Assembly: GCA_947167395.1 (NCBI GenBank)
Contig: CAMVHW010000003.1
Span: 1-37,272, forward strand
DNA length: 37,272 nucleotides
Direction: 5' to 3'
Source of the DNA: an uncultured Bacteroidales bacterium
GTDB taxonomy: Bacteria > Bacteroidota > Bacteroidia > Bacteroidales > Paludibacteraceae
The number at the start of each line of letters is the position of its first letter. The stretch's first letter is position 1. This document shows positions 27,803 through 36,598 of the stretch, in pieces. Made by a program: the position numbers and the translations under genes. The notes beneath the pieces are model-generated. The model was not told the DNA's origin and searched no databases. It saw nothing but the letters and a program-made list of their open reading frames with translations.

Positions 27803-28915
27803 TTATATATAGGTCTTGGCGTATGGGGCAGCGTCAATGGGACAGAAATCTCGGTCCAAATACTTATAGTACCCTGCTTGTCCAATCATAGCAGCGTTGT
27901 CTGTCGTGAATGAGAAAGGTGGAATAAAGACGTGCCAATTATGTCGTTTTCCTTCTTCTTGAAGAGCATTTCTTAGTCCGCTATTGGCACTAACTCCTCC
28001 TGCAATGGCAATACTATTGATTTGCAATTCCTTGGCAGCCTTTTTAAGTTTTTTCAGCAAGGTGTCGATGATTGCATTTTGTAGTGAAGCGCACATATCT
28101 TCTCGTAAGTTGGGAACTTGATCCGCCAGCGAGTCAATTGTATCAACACCATAGGCTTTCATCATATCACGTAAGGTGTAGAGAAATGATGTTTTCAGTC
28201 CTGAAAAAGAGTAGTCGTAGCCTGCTATATTGGGCTTGGAGAGAGGATATTTGTTTTTATCTCCCTGTTTAGACAGTTTGTCTATCCACGGTCCCCCCGG
28301 GTATGGCAATCCTAACACTTTTGCACATTTGTCAAATGCCTCACCTGCCGCATCGTCTATGGTTTGACCTATGATAGTCATTTGGTTATAAGCATCTACG
28401 CGTACAATCTGACTATTGCCGCCACTGACCAATAAACACAAGAAAGGAAAAGTCGGATGTTCTATTTTAACACCTTGTAGCGAAGGTGTTAATTGGATAT
28501 ACTCGCCAGACGGCTCTATAAAGTGTGCCATTATATGTCCTTGCAGATGATTGACTTCCACTAATGGAATGTTAAGCGACAGAGCCAATCCTTTGGCAAA
28601 AGATGTACCTACGATAAGCGAACCTAATAGTCCGGGGCCACGAGTAAAAGCAATGGCAGAGATGTCTTTTTTATCCACACGAGCACGTTTAAGGGCGGTA
28701 TCAACTACAGGGACGATGTTTTGTTGGTGAGCACGTGATGCCAATTCGGGCACTACACCTCCATACTCTTCGTGTATTTTTTGTGAGGCAATAACGTTGC
28801 TTAATAATTTACCGTTCCTGATAACGGCAGCCGAAGTGTCATCACAACTCGATTCAATGGAGAGAATGGTAACAGGTTGATAATTATTGATTGTCGGATA
28901 TTTATTGTTAGTCAT
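27803..28915 (-). CDS. tsaD: tRNA N6-adenosine threonylcarbamoyltransferase
   Basis: ILSIESSCDDTSAAVI, PELASRAHQQNI, VNHLQGHIMAHF, LCLLVSGGNSQIV, DDAAGEAFDKCAKVLGLPYPGGP, IAGGVSANSGLR. Confidence 0.97.
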   Translation of the reverse strand: MTNNKYPTINNYQPVTILSIESSCDDTSAAVIRNGKLLSNVIASQKIHEEYGGVVPELASRAHQQNIVPVVDTALKRARVDKKDISAIAFTRGPGLLGSLIVGTSFAKGLALSLNIPLVEVNHLQGHIMAHFIEPSGEYIQLTPSLQGVKIEHPTFPFLCLLVSGGNSQIVRVDAYNQMTIIGQTIDDAAGEAFDKCAKVLGLPYPGGPWIDKLSKQGDKNKYPLSKPNIAGYDYSFSGLKTSFLYTLRDMMKAYGVDTIDSLADQVPNLREDMCASLQNAIIDTLLKKLKKAAKELQINSIAIAGGVSANSGLRNALQEEGKRHNWHVFIPPFSFTTDNAAMIGQAGYYKYLDRDFCPIDAAPYAKTYI

Positions 28916-29753
28916 TTGAAGATATATTGTTAGTAGAAAATTGTTCTTCCGTTATTTGGTTCATCAGTTCTCGTTCGCGGTCAAAGAACCATCCCCATTT
29001 ATTGAAGTACTTACACATATTAACCGTATGTACCCAAGTCATTTTCAGGTTCTTATATGAGGCACGAGCGTGGTCGTGTATTATGGTTACGTCAGGTACA
29101 TACAGGGTCAGCCAATCGCGATGTATAGTGCGTGTAAGGTCTATGTCTTCAGGATAGAGGAAGTAGCGTTCATCGAATAAGCGTGCTTGAAGGACGGCGG
29201 CTGTGCGCAGAAACATAAAGCAACCGCTTAAATATGGAACATTCATTATCTTGTCATAGCCCGATTGACGCAATTCGTATCTGTCATTGCGTTTCTTATT
29301 CCATTTCATCGGTAAAAAACGCCGAGCAAAAACATCCCAAGGTGTCGGCAATAATTTGCATAGATATTGTGTTTCTCCGTTAGGGTATTCCACTCTTGGC
29401 ATTACGCTTCCCACATTTGAATTATGTTCCATAAAAGTATGCAGCCAATCTAAATCCTCTGCCCTAACCTTTATGTCGCTATTGAGAACGAGGTGGTATT
29501 TAGTTTTTTGCCAAACGGATTCTCTTATTGCTATATTATGTGCTTTGCCATAGCCTAAGTTGTGTCCGTTATTCCAAATATAGTGTATTTTTCTCGATGA
29601 AAACAAGTTTTTTGTCAGTTCTGTGTCAGCGGGGGCTGCCGAATTATCTATAAGAAAAACAGCACGGAGGCTCTGTGCATGCAAAAGTGTTTGACACAAT
29701 TCAATGACCTGATTCCATTGAGGTTGATATAGGACTATGGAAGCGTTGAACAT
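28908..29753 (-). CDS. GT2 family glycosyltransferase (rhamnosyltransferase-like)
   Basis: ASIVLYQPQWNQVIEL, NNGHNLGYGKAHNIAI, VLNSDIKV, YFLYPEDIDLTRTIH. Confidence 0.9.
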   Translation of the reverse strand: MFNASIVLYQPQWNQVIELCQTLLHAQSLRAVFLIDNSAAPADTELTKNLFSSRKIHYIWNNGHNLGYGKAHNIAIRESVWQKTKYHLVLNSDIKVRAEDLDWLHTFMEHNSNVGSVMPRVEYPNGETQYLCKLLPTPWDVFARRFLPMKWNKKRNDRYELRQSGYDKIMNVPYLSGCFMFLRTAAVLQARLFDERYFLYPEDIDLTRTIHRDWLTLYVPDVTIIHDHARASYKNLKMTWVHTVNMCKYFNKWGWFFDRERELMNQITEEQFSTNNISSND

Positions 29754-29754
29754 T

Positions 29755-30513
29755 CTATTTCCAGTATTTTAAGCAACCTCGTACAGCCCAATGGACTATG
29801 TAATAGCACGATTTGAGAACCCCTAATTTCTCCACCTCGCGATAGACACGGTATTGTGGACGAATCATTTTCCATTTGTGTGCCGTTAGAGAACTTTTCA
29901 ACATTCTGTAAGAGCCTACAATACCCTGATTGCCGTAGGCAACACCGGTTTGGCGTAATATGGATAGCCAATAGATGTAGTCATCACGGAGGCTGCGGAA
30001 CTCTTCGTGCAGATATACTTTGCCGTATGGTTTGGTGTCGTATAGACCTGTCAAGCAAGTGATTGAGCAAGTCTTAAGCATTTCCTTATAATCCACTTTT
30101 TTAGGCGGTATAAAGGGTTGCAGAATTTCTTCACCTTTATCATTGATACGCTTATGTGCTCCATATACCAACTGGCAATTCTTTTCAGCCATAAGAGACA
30201 ACTGACGTTGCAAAAAATACGGCTCCCAAAGATCGTCTGCATCCAACAGGGCAATATATCTCCCCTTGGCAAGTCTTATTCCATGGTTGCGAGCAGCAGC
30301 ACTACCGGCATTCTTTTGACTGACAACACTAATACGATTGTCTTTCTTAGCATAACTCTCGGCAATAGCCAGACTATTGTCTGTACTGCCGTCGTTAATG
30401 ATAATCATCTCCCATTCGGGGTAAGTTTGCGCTAACACGCTCTCTATCGTTTCTGACACAAAGCGTTCAGCGTTGTATAACGGAGTGATGATACTAACTA
30501 AATTGTTTTCCAT
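29755..30513 (-). CDS. GT2 family glycosyltransferase
   Basis: VSIITPLYNAERFVSETIESVLAQTYPEWEMIIINDGSTDNS, GSAAARNHGI, YIALLDADDLW. Confidence 0.95.
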   Translation of the reverse strand: MENNLVSIITPLYNAERFVSETIESVLAQTYPEWEMIIINDGSTDNSLAIAESYAKKDNRISVVSQKNAGSAAARNHGIRLAKGRYIALLDADDLWEPYFLQRQLSLMAEKNCQLVYGAHKRINDKGEEILQPFIPPKKVDYKEMLKTCSITCLTGLYDTKPYGKVYLHEEFRSLRDDYIYWLSILRQTGVAYGNQGIVGSYRMLKSSLTAHKWKMIRPQYRVYREVEKLGVLKSCYYIVHWAVRGCLKYWK

Positions 30514-31222
30514 TTCTTATATAAAAGGCTATCACATAAAAGAGTACGACTACTCTATTCCATAATTTCTTGTATAAAGGTCTGCTGCTACGCGTCCATA
30601 TTGAATTTGTTGATGTTACTGTGTCTTTGTGGCGGCGATAGATGATATATGGTGTATCTATAAACTTCACATTACCTGTCATTTCTGCCACCAATCCTAA
30701 CCATATATCGTGTCCTATTTCGTGAGTGGGCGGAAAGGGTAATGCCTTATCCAACAACGAACGACGGAAAGCCAAGCACGCACCGTAATATGTATTATTC
30801 AACGAGTTCTTCAAAATTCCCTTGCCGGAATGATAGACAGAGAAAAAGTTATTATGAATAATGTTCAATTTCTCATCTCCGATACAACTATTTGTACATA
30901 CTAAATCCACTTGTAGAAGTTCGTCTATGCATCTTTTGTATTTGCCGCTTAGCCACACATCGTCTTGGTCGCTTAAAAACACTATGTCTCCCTTGGCTTG
31001 TATAAGGGCATTGGCAAAATTATCGCGAAAATAATGAGTGTTGTTATGCACAATGTGAATGCGTTTATCCTTGAATTCATCGATAATTTTCAGGGTATTA
31101 TCGGTAGAACAGTCATCTGAAATTATCACTTCATCTTCTTCTGCTATTTGGCCTAAAATGGATTGCAGTTGTTGAGCGATGTATTTCTCTCCGTTATATG
31201 TGGCAATACAAACGCTATTCAT
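30494..31222 (-). CDS. GT2 family glycosyltransferase
   Basis: VCIATYNGEKYIAQQLQSIL, VIISDDCSTDNTLKII, DIVFLSDQDDVWLSGK. Confidence 0.94.
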   Translation of the reverse strand: MNSVCIATYNGEKYIAQQLQSILGQIAEEDEVIISDDCSTDNTLKIIDEFKDKRIHIVHNNTHYFRDNFANALIQAKGDIVFLSDQDDVWLSGKYKRCIDELLQVDLVCTNSCIGDEKLNIIHNNFFSVYHSGKGILKNSLNNTYYGACLAFRRSLLDKALPFPPTHEIGHDIWLGLVAEMTGNVKFIDTPYIIYRRHKDTVTSTNSIWTRSSRPLYKKLWNRVVVLFYVIAFYIRNGKQFS

Positions 31223-31986
31223 TTAGTAAAGAGTGCTTTGGCTGTTTCTTTTATGTATAAGTGTCCTGTAAGTGTCCATTTCATGACGCGCCCAAATAAG
31301 CGAAGCCGATAGTAGATAAGTGCTTTTCCGCCCATAATATATGCAAAATCGTGCTCGCCCTTTAAGTATGACAGGTATCTCTCACGACTGACATTGTGTT
31401 CGTAGTCTTTTATAGACAGATTATGTTGCAATTTGACAGGTAGTATAGTGATAGGGATGTGATTTTTGTACAAAGTATAGCAAGTGTATATGTCAAGATA
31501 GTCCAATGGAAAGCAGGTATTGAATCCTCCCAATGACTCTATTGTTTCACATTGTATAGCCAACCCGGAATTAAGTACGTTGGTTATGTCACAGGGGGTG
31601 GTAGAGTTATGAAAAAAAGGTCCTCGCTTATAGTCATACCACGTTGGCGAAATCTGTTCGCCTTCGGGAGTATAAAGCATAGGAGCAATTACTTTGCTGT
31701 TGTTTTTCGCTATTGTATCTTGCAGTGTGTCAATATATTGTTTGTTTAATTCCGTGTCGTCATCCAAGAGGATAATCCATTCTTTTCCTCTACGTTTAGC
31801 CTCTCGTAAGCCTAAATTATATGCTGCGGCAAGATAGATATTATGGTGTGTGTTATCGTGTAGGTACAAACAGTTTTCCACTTCATTACCAAGAAGTTGA
31901 ACAAGAGAGCGGTATGCCACGCTTTCTTCTTTCTTCTTTTTATAGATAACCAATATGAATAGAATGTTATTCACGACACGACTCAT
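31219..31986 (-). CDS. GT2-like glycosyltransferase
   Basis: LGLREAKRRGKEWIILLDDDTELNKQY; ATGA overlaps with neighbours on both sides. Confidence 0.85.
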   Translation of the reverse strand: MSRVVNNILFILVIYKKKKEESVAYRSLVQLLGNEVENCLYLHDNTHHNIYLAAAYNLGLREAKRRGKEWIILLDDDTELNKQYIDTLQDTIAKNNSKVIAPMLYTPEGEQISPTWYDYKRGPFFHNSTTPCDITNVLNSGLAIQCETIESLGGFNTCFPLDYLDIYTCYTLYKNHIPITILPVKLQHNLSIKDYEHNVSRERYLSYLKGEHDFAYIMGGKALIYYRLRLFGRVMKWTLTGHLYIKETAKALFTK

Positions 31987-33188
31987 AGTTTATTCTGATT
32001 ATCTTTCATATAGTCGTATCGCCAAAAATGTTCTGCCATCTGCATTTGGTGATCACGTACAGCCCAAGCGGGGTTGTTAATGAGAGTAAAGACAGTACAG
32101 GCTTCATTAAGAGGACACGACAATTTATTTGACATTCGGTAGAACGACCAAGCGGAAAAGACACTATAAACGATAAGCAGTGAAGCGAGAGTTTGTCGGA
32201 CTAATGCGGCATAAGGTATCGGTGTGTCTTTTTGGCTGATAAGCCTTATGACCAATACGATAATGAAGGGTATAAAGTAAGACCTTATTCGATTAAGAAG
32301 GAAATAGTATTGGTATAGAGTTACCAATATAACTATTCCTATCAGGGCAATAAATCCTATTCGACTTGCTTTATCTTTCTCTATGTAATGTGTATAATGG
32401 GATATGGCAATGAGTAATAACAAGTAAACGATGACCACCACTTGTATTTGTCTGCCCAAACTCAAGTGGTGAGCAAGCGAAGCGGTAAGGTTGTCGGGAA
32501 GAGGAAGGTGTTGGGCGAAAGTGAGAAGGAAATCGGAAACAGGAAGAAAAACGAGTGCTAATAGGATGGCTGCAAGTATTTGGTATATAGATTTAGATAG
32601 TTGCCAACTGCTAAATAAATAGTAGCATAATGACAGGGCAACAACAAAGATGCCGGATTTATGCATCATTGCGCATACTAAAAGACTGAAAAGAGCCCAA
32701 ATGTATTTCTTGTTTTGTAGAAGTAATATGCCGAAAATGAAGAAAGTAACAGCCAAACATTGTCTGTTTTCAGCGTAAATAAGATTGTAATCAAAGGCAA
32801 CCAAGACCATAAGCCCGAACGAGCGAAATCGGTCTATATGTTTGAATAATAATGAAATGGCGATAAAATAGAGGGTGGTGATAACAGCCGTCATTCCCCA
32901 GTAACTTAAGCCTAAACGATTGCAGAGAACATTGAAGACCCTATATCCGATTTCAAAGTTATTGCCTACTCTGCCTTGTGATGCCTTCTCAAGTGTAGTT
33001 GAGTATTCATAATACGGCACATAGGTTGCTATATCCGGACCGTAATAATAGCGAATAAGGAAAAGAAAATAAATTACAAAAAGAGCGAAATAGTAGATGT
33101 TCTTTTGTAATTTCGGGAACTTGACAGTAAGCATATCGCTTAAGCCAAATATAGTTGCTACCGCTATGATGAAGACGATATAATTCAA
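31983..33188 (-). CDS. EpsG-family polysaccharide polymerase-like membrane protein
   Basis: Polytopic; RYYYGPDIATYVPYYEYS...FEIGYRVFNVLCNRLGLSYWGMTAVIT and MMHKSGIFVVAL are EpsG-like. Confidence 0.85.
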   Translation of the reverse strand: MNYIVFIIAVATIFGLSDMLTVKFPKLQKNIYYFALFVIYFLFLIRYYYGPDIATYVPYYEYSTTLEKASQGRVGNNFEIGYRVFNVLCNRLGLSYWGMTAVITTLYFIAISLLFKHIDRFRSFGLMVLVAFDYNLIYAENRQCLAVTFFIFGILLLQNKKYIWALFSLLVCAMMHKSGIFVVALSLCYYLFSSWQLSKSIYQILAAILLALVFLPVSDFLLTFAQHLPLPDNLTASLAHHLSLGRQIQVVVIVYLLLLIAISHYTHYIEKDKASRIGFIALIGIVILVTLYQYYFLLNRIRSYFIPFIIVLVIRLISQKDTPIPYAALVRQTLASLLIVYSVFSAWSFYRMSNKLSCPLNEACTVFTLINNPAWAVRDHQMQMAEHFWRYDYMKDNQNKL

Positions 33189-33243
33189 ATCGTATTGTTT
33201 TCTATTCGAGTGCTAAATCCTAATAATCCTCTTAAAGAGAGGG

Positions 33244-33274
33244 CAAAAATAGTATGTTTATTATTTACTTACAA
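33244..33274 (-). promoter_or_regulatory. Promoter of the glycan/tsaD/exosortase operon
   Basis: Minus strand TTG (33274-33272) - 20 nt - TATTTTTG (33251-33244). Confidence 0.6.
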
Positions 33275-33309
33275 AAAAAGGCTTAAAAACTATTGTTTTA
33301 AGCCTTTTT
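33275..33309 (-). terminator. rpsP terminator (symmetric stem, potentially bidirectional)
   Basis: AAAAAGGCTTAAAA (33275-33288) / TTTTAAGCCTTTTT (33296-33309), 14-bp perfect arms, 7-nt loop, followed on minus by further T. Confidence 0.85.
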
Positions 33310-33337
33310 GAAAGGATTTAGCGAAAAAAACAGAGGT

Positions 33338-33886
33338 TTATTCAGCCGGTGTTTCGGTTTGTTCTGCTTCGGCTTGTGCTGCTTCTTGAGCGGCCTCTTG
33401 TGCTGCGGCTGCCAATGCTTCTGCTTCTGCTTTGCGTTTAGCGGCGATTGCTTCTGCTTTTGCTTTGTTGGCTTCAACTTCTTGTGCTAACAAACGTTTT
33501 GCTTCTGCATTTTTCTTGTCTGCTTCGGCTTGGCTGATTTTGCCGTTTTTAGCATCTTTTTGTGCTTTCCAAGCGTTAAAACGACGTTGTGCTTCTTCCT
33601 CGTTGAAAGCACCTTTCTTGACACCACCCATAAGGTGTTTCATAAGCATAACACCTTCACCTGAAAGGATGTTGCGTACGGTGTCAGTAGGTTGGGCTCC
33701 GACCCCAATCCAATACATTGCACGGTCAAAATTCAAATCAACCTTTGCGGGATTGACATTAGGATTATACGAACCAATGCGTTCAATAAACTTGCCATCA
33801 CGTGGCGAACGGCTGTCGGCTACTACAATATGGTAGTAAGCGTAGTCTTTGTGACCATGACGAGCCAAACGGATTTTTGTTGCCAT
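33338..33886 (-). CDS. rpsP: 30S ribosomal protein bS16 with long Ala/Glu/Lys-rich C-terminal extension
   Basis: [43 protein letters not shown]; ~100 aa low-complexity tail. Confidence 0.97.
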   Translation of the reverse strand: MATKIRLARHGHKDYAYYHIVVADSRSPRDGKFIERIGSYNPNVNPAKVDLNFDRAMYWIGVGAQPTDTVRNILSGEGVMLMKHLMGGVKKGAFNEEEAQRRFNAWKAQKDAKNGKISQAEADKKNAEAKRLLAQEVEANKAKAEAIAAKRKAEAEALAAAAQEAAQEAAQAEAEQTETPAE

Positions 33887-33904
33887 TTTTTTTGACTGTT
33901 TTGT

Positions 33905-33932
33905 GGACTACCTTTGCTCGAAAGGCTTGTCC
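33905..33932 (-). promoter_or_regulatory. Stem-loop in the rpsP 5' leader
   Basis: Minus RNA GGAC-aag-CCUUU-cgagc-AAAGG-ua-GUCC, ~20 nt upstream of the rpsP ATG. Confidence 0.45.
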
Positions 33933-33986
33933 GAGTTAATACTGATTATTGCTTTTTCAACAACGTTTTTGAGCCGAAAAAGCGCG

Positions 33987-34016
33987 CAAAAATATATGTT
34001 TCTGATAATATGCCAA
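33987..34016 (-). promoter_or_regulatory. rpsP promoter
   Basis: Minus strand TTG (34016-34014) - 19 nt - TATTTTTG (33994-33987); implies a leader of roughly 90-95 nt. Confidence 0.55.
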
Positions 34017-34035
34017 ATAAAAAGTTGAGAAAAAA

Positions 34036-36597
34036 TCATTTACATATATCTGCAAAGCCGCAGGACTCGCATTTGCGAGGTGAATCGGTACGAGGAAAAT
34101 CGGTGGATGAGTAGATGTTTTTGACCAATTCCGATAGATGAGTTTTCACTTCTTTTTCCACCGATTGATATGTAAATGTGTCTTTATCTCCTTTTTTAGG
34201 GTGAACCAGCGATTCGGTATCCCTATTGGCAGACATTTGGCGAAGTTTGAATATATGAGGTTGAAGGAGTTGTTGTTCGCTGACTAAATGTGATTGTTTG
34301 GCTAAATAGCAGTAGTAGAGTGTTTGTAAAGCATTGCTACATTCATCGGTCTCAAAGACCTGTTGCAGGTCATTAAATTCAGTAACGGTGTGTCCTGTCT
34401 TATAGTCAATCAGTCGTACATAGTCGTTGACTATATCAACCCTGTCGATTACACCGACCAAAGATACAGGTGTGTTATCCACAGTAATGGTACCTGTAAC
34501 AGTTTTTTCTGAGTATAAGTATGTGAAGGGCTGTAGTTTATCCTTCTCCAAAAGATTGTCAATATAGTATCGTGCAACCGCCAAGGCAATAGGGTCGTTT
34601 TTTATAGGTTCAAGCGTTGGCAGTGTGTTCCATTGTTGAGCAAGCGATGATTGTATATTTTCGATGATTTCAGCGTTGACTGTTTTGCCTAAATAAGGAT
34701 TGTAGAGATGTGCAATAGTGGCATGAACCACCGACCCCAAGGTCATATCGTCCACACCATCCGCTTCGTTTCGTTCTTCTTTAAGTCGCATTACGTATTG
34801 ATAGAAGTACTTACGCTTACAACGAAGGAATGTACTTAAAGCCGATGGTGAAAGCGGTTTTTGTGGTTTAGATGGGTGGGATAGGGATTTGTCAGTCAGA
34901 GTTGGTTCTATGGAGTCTTGTGAGGTTTGCCCCAGTATGACTGTTTGAAAACGGATAGGTATATGGAATTGATATTGAAGTTGTTGCAGGTAGCGACTTG
35001 CTTCTCCTGTATGTTGGTCGTCGGCTTGCGAATTAGTGATTAACCATACTCGTTTGGCGTAAGAGAGCATACGATAGAAATTATAAGCAAAGATAGCATC
35101 TTGTCGTTCGGGAGTAGGCAGTCCAAATCCTTTACGCAGAGTGTAGGGAATAAAACTATTGCCTTGACTTCTTCCCGGGTAGAGTTCGTCGTTAAATCCC
35201 GTTATGATGAGATTGTCAAAGTCGAGAGCACGTGTTTCCAGTACGCCCATAACTTGCAAGCCGTTCAGCGGTTCACCGGTGTAGGGGATGGTGGCATTGG
35301 AGGCTAAAAGGTGGAGTATCTGATAGAAAGCATTTACGTCCAATCCCGGCATACAGAGGTCTTCTATTCGGTTGAGCAGCGATTGCAGTCGGAATATGAT
35401 TTCCGAGTTTTCCGATGTTTCCGCCTCAGTCCATTCTTGGCGTAATTGCTGAACAGCCTCTTCGGTAGTCAGGGTTTGTTGAGAGGTAACGGCTTGCCTT
35501 ATGGGTACAAACTCACGTGTGGCACGCATGGGGTAACCCATAGTAACATTGATTTTATCGATCTGTTCAGGAAGTGAGTGTAAGAGCGGAATAAGTAAGG
35601 TTTCATCGGGTAAAACGACAGCCGTGCGAGTGTAGTCGGGCAGAGTGGGTTGACTATCATTAGCGGGATATAATTCGTCTAAAATACGATAAACCTGATG
35701 TGTTTCACCTATATCCGAGGGAATAGAGATACAGGTTATGGCAGGTAACTCCTGTTCATTAGGTTCTGTATCGTCATATATTTGAAAGCGGCTATGGAAC
35801 AGTTGTTCGTTATGTTGTTTGAATAGCGAAGCGCGATTCAAAGGGTCGCGAAGCAGAGGAGAATGATAGTCGAAATAAAAGTCGGCAATACCTTTTTCCT
35901 GTAAAAGAAGAAGCAACTTTTCTTCGCTGACTGTCAGTGCATTAAAGCCGATAAAAACATAATGTTTCCGAAATCGTATTTCCGGTATGGAGTGCCAATT
36001 CTCTATTACTTGTCGGTGAAGCAGTCCTTCGTAGGCACAGCCGTCTTTAAGCAGGCTTTCTCGCAGTTGTTGGTAGCAGGGGTAGAGCAAGTCCCAAGTG
36101 CGAGTAAATCTTTCAGTTGAGTTGTTTTTTTGAGGTTTCAGAACTTCTCCCCAGAACTGACGTATGGCATTGAGTTGTTTTTCGGTCAGGTAGTCGGCAG
36201 GTTGGTTGAGTTGTTGCCAGTCGCGAATTGTGGTTAAGAGGTCTTTAACATAAGGAACCAAATGGTTGTCAATCTCTGAGAAGTCTGCCAGCATCATCTG
36301 CCCCCAGTGCAGAAATTTCTCCAATGGTTCGGCTTTTTCTTTCGATGAAAACAAGGAAACGTATATACGATATAGTCTGATGGTCAGTTCTAATTGGTCG
36401 AGTATGCGTAGGTCGGAAAGTGAGTGGAAGCAATCGTTGATGGTCATTATTTCGGGAGCAAGCACAGGTCGCTGCTGAGCCATACCATAGTATTTCCTGA
36501 AAAAAAGCCCTGCTCTTCGATTAGGGAATACAAAAGTGTATTCTTCTGATTGTTCTCGGGCAAAACGTTGTGCCACTAATTGCAAAAAACTTCTCAT
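34036..36597 (-). CDS. AddB-like PD-(D/E)XK nuclease/inactivated helicase protein with probable Fe-S cysteine cluster
   Basis: LSPSALSTFLRCKRKYFYQYVMRLKEE, GSVVHATIAHLY, GVIDRVDIVNDYVRLIDYKTG, C-terminal CESCGFADIC. Confidence 0.9.
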   Translation of the reverse strand: MRSFLQLVAQRFAREQSEEYTFVFPNRRAGLFFRKYYGMAQQRPVLAPEIMTINDCFHSLSDLRILDQLELTIRLYRIYVSLFSSKEKAEPLEKFLHWGQMMLADFSEIDNHLVPYVKDLLTTIRDWQQLNQPADYLTEKQLNAIRQFWGEVLKPQKNNSTERFTRTWDLLYPCYQQLRESLLKDGCAYEGLLHRQVIENWHSIPEIRFRKHYVFIGFNALTVSEEKLLLLLQEKGIADFYFDYHSPLLRDPLNRASLFKQHNEQLFHSRFQIYDDTEPNEQELPAITCISIPSDIGETHQVYRILDELYPANDSQPTLPDYTRTAVVLPDETLLIPLLHSLPEQIDKINVTMGYPMRATREFVPIRQAVTSQQTLTTEEAVQQLRQEWTEAETSENSEIIFRLQSLLNRIEDLCMPGLDVNAFYQILHLLASNATIPYTGEPLNGLQVMGVLETRALDFDNLIITGFNDELYPGRSQGNSFIPYTLRKGFGLPTPERQDAIFAYNFYRMLSYAKRVWLITNSQADDQHTGEASRYLQQLQYQFHIPIRFQTVILGQTSQDSIEPTLTDKSLSHPSKPQKPLSPSALSTFLRCKRKYFYQYVMRLKEERNEADGVDDMTLGSVVHATIAHLYNPYLGKTVNAEIIENIQSSLAQQWNTLPTLEPIKNDPIALAVARYYIDNLLEKDKLQPFTYLYSEKTVTGTITVDNTPVSLVGVIDRVDIVNDYVRLIDYKTGHTVTEFNDLQQVFETDECSNALQTLYYCYLAKQSHLVSEQQLLQPHIFKLRQMSANRDTESLVHPKKGDKDTFTYQSVEKEVKTHLSELVKNIYSSTDFPRTDSPRKCESCGFADICK

Positions 36598-36598
36598 C

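Noticed and set aside
33308-33490. Cys/Phe-rich plus-strand ORF ([25 protein letters not shown])
   Set aside because: Antisense shadow of the repetitive Ala/Glu/Lys-rich rpsP tail, not a cysteine-rich peptide gene.
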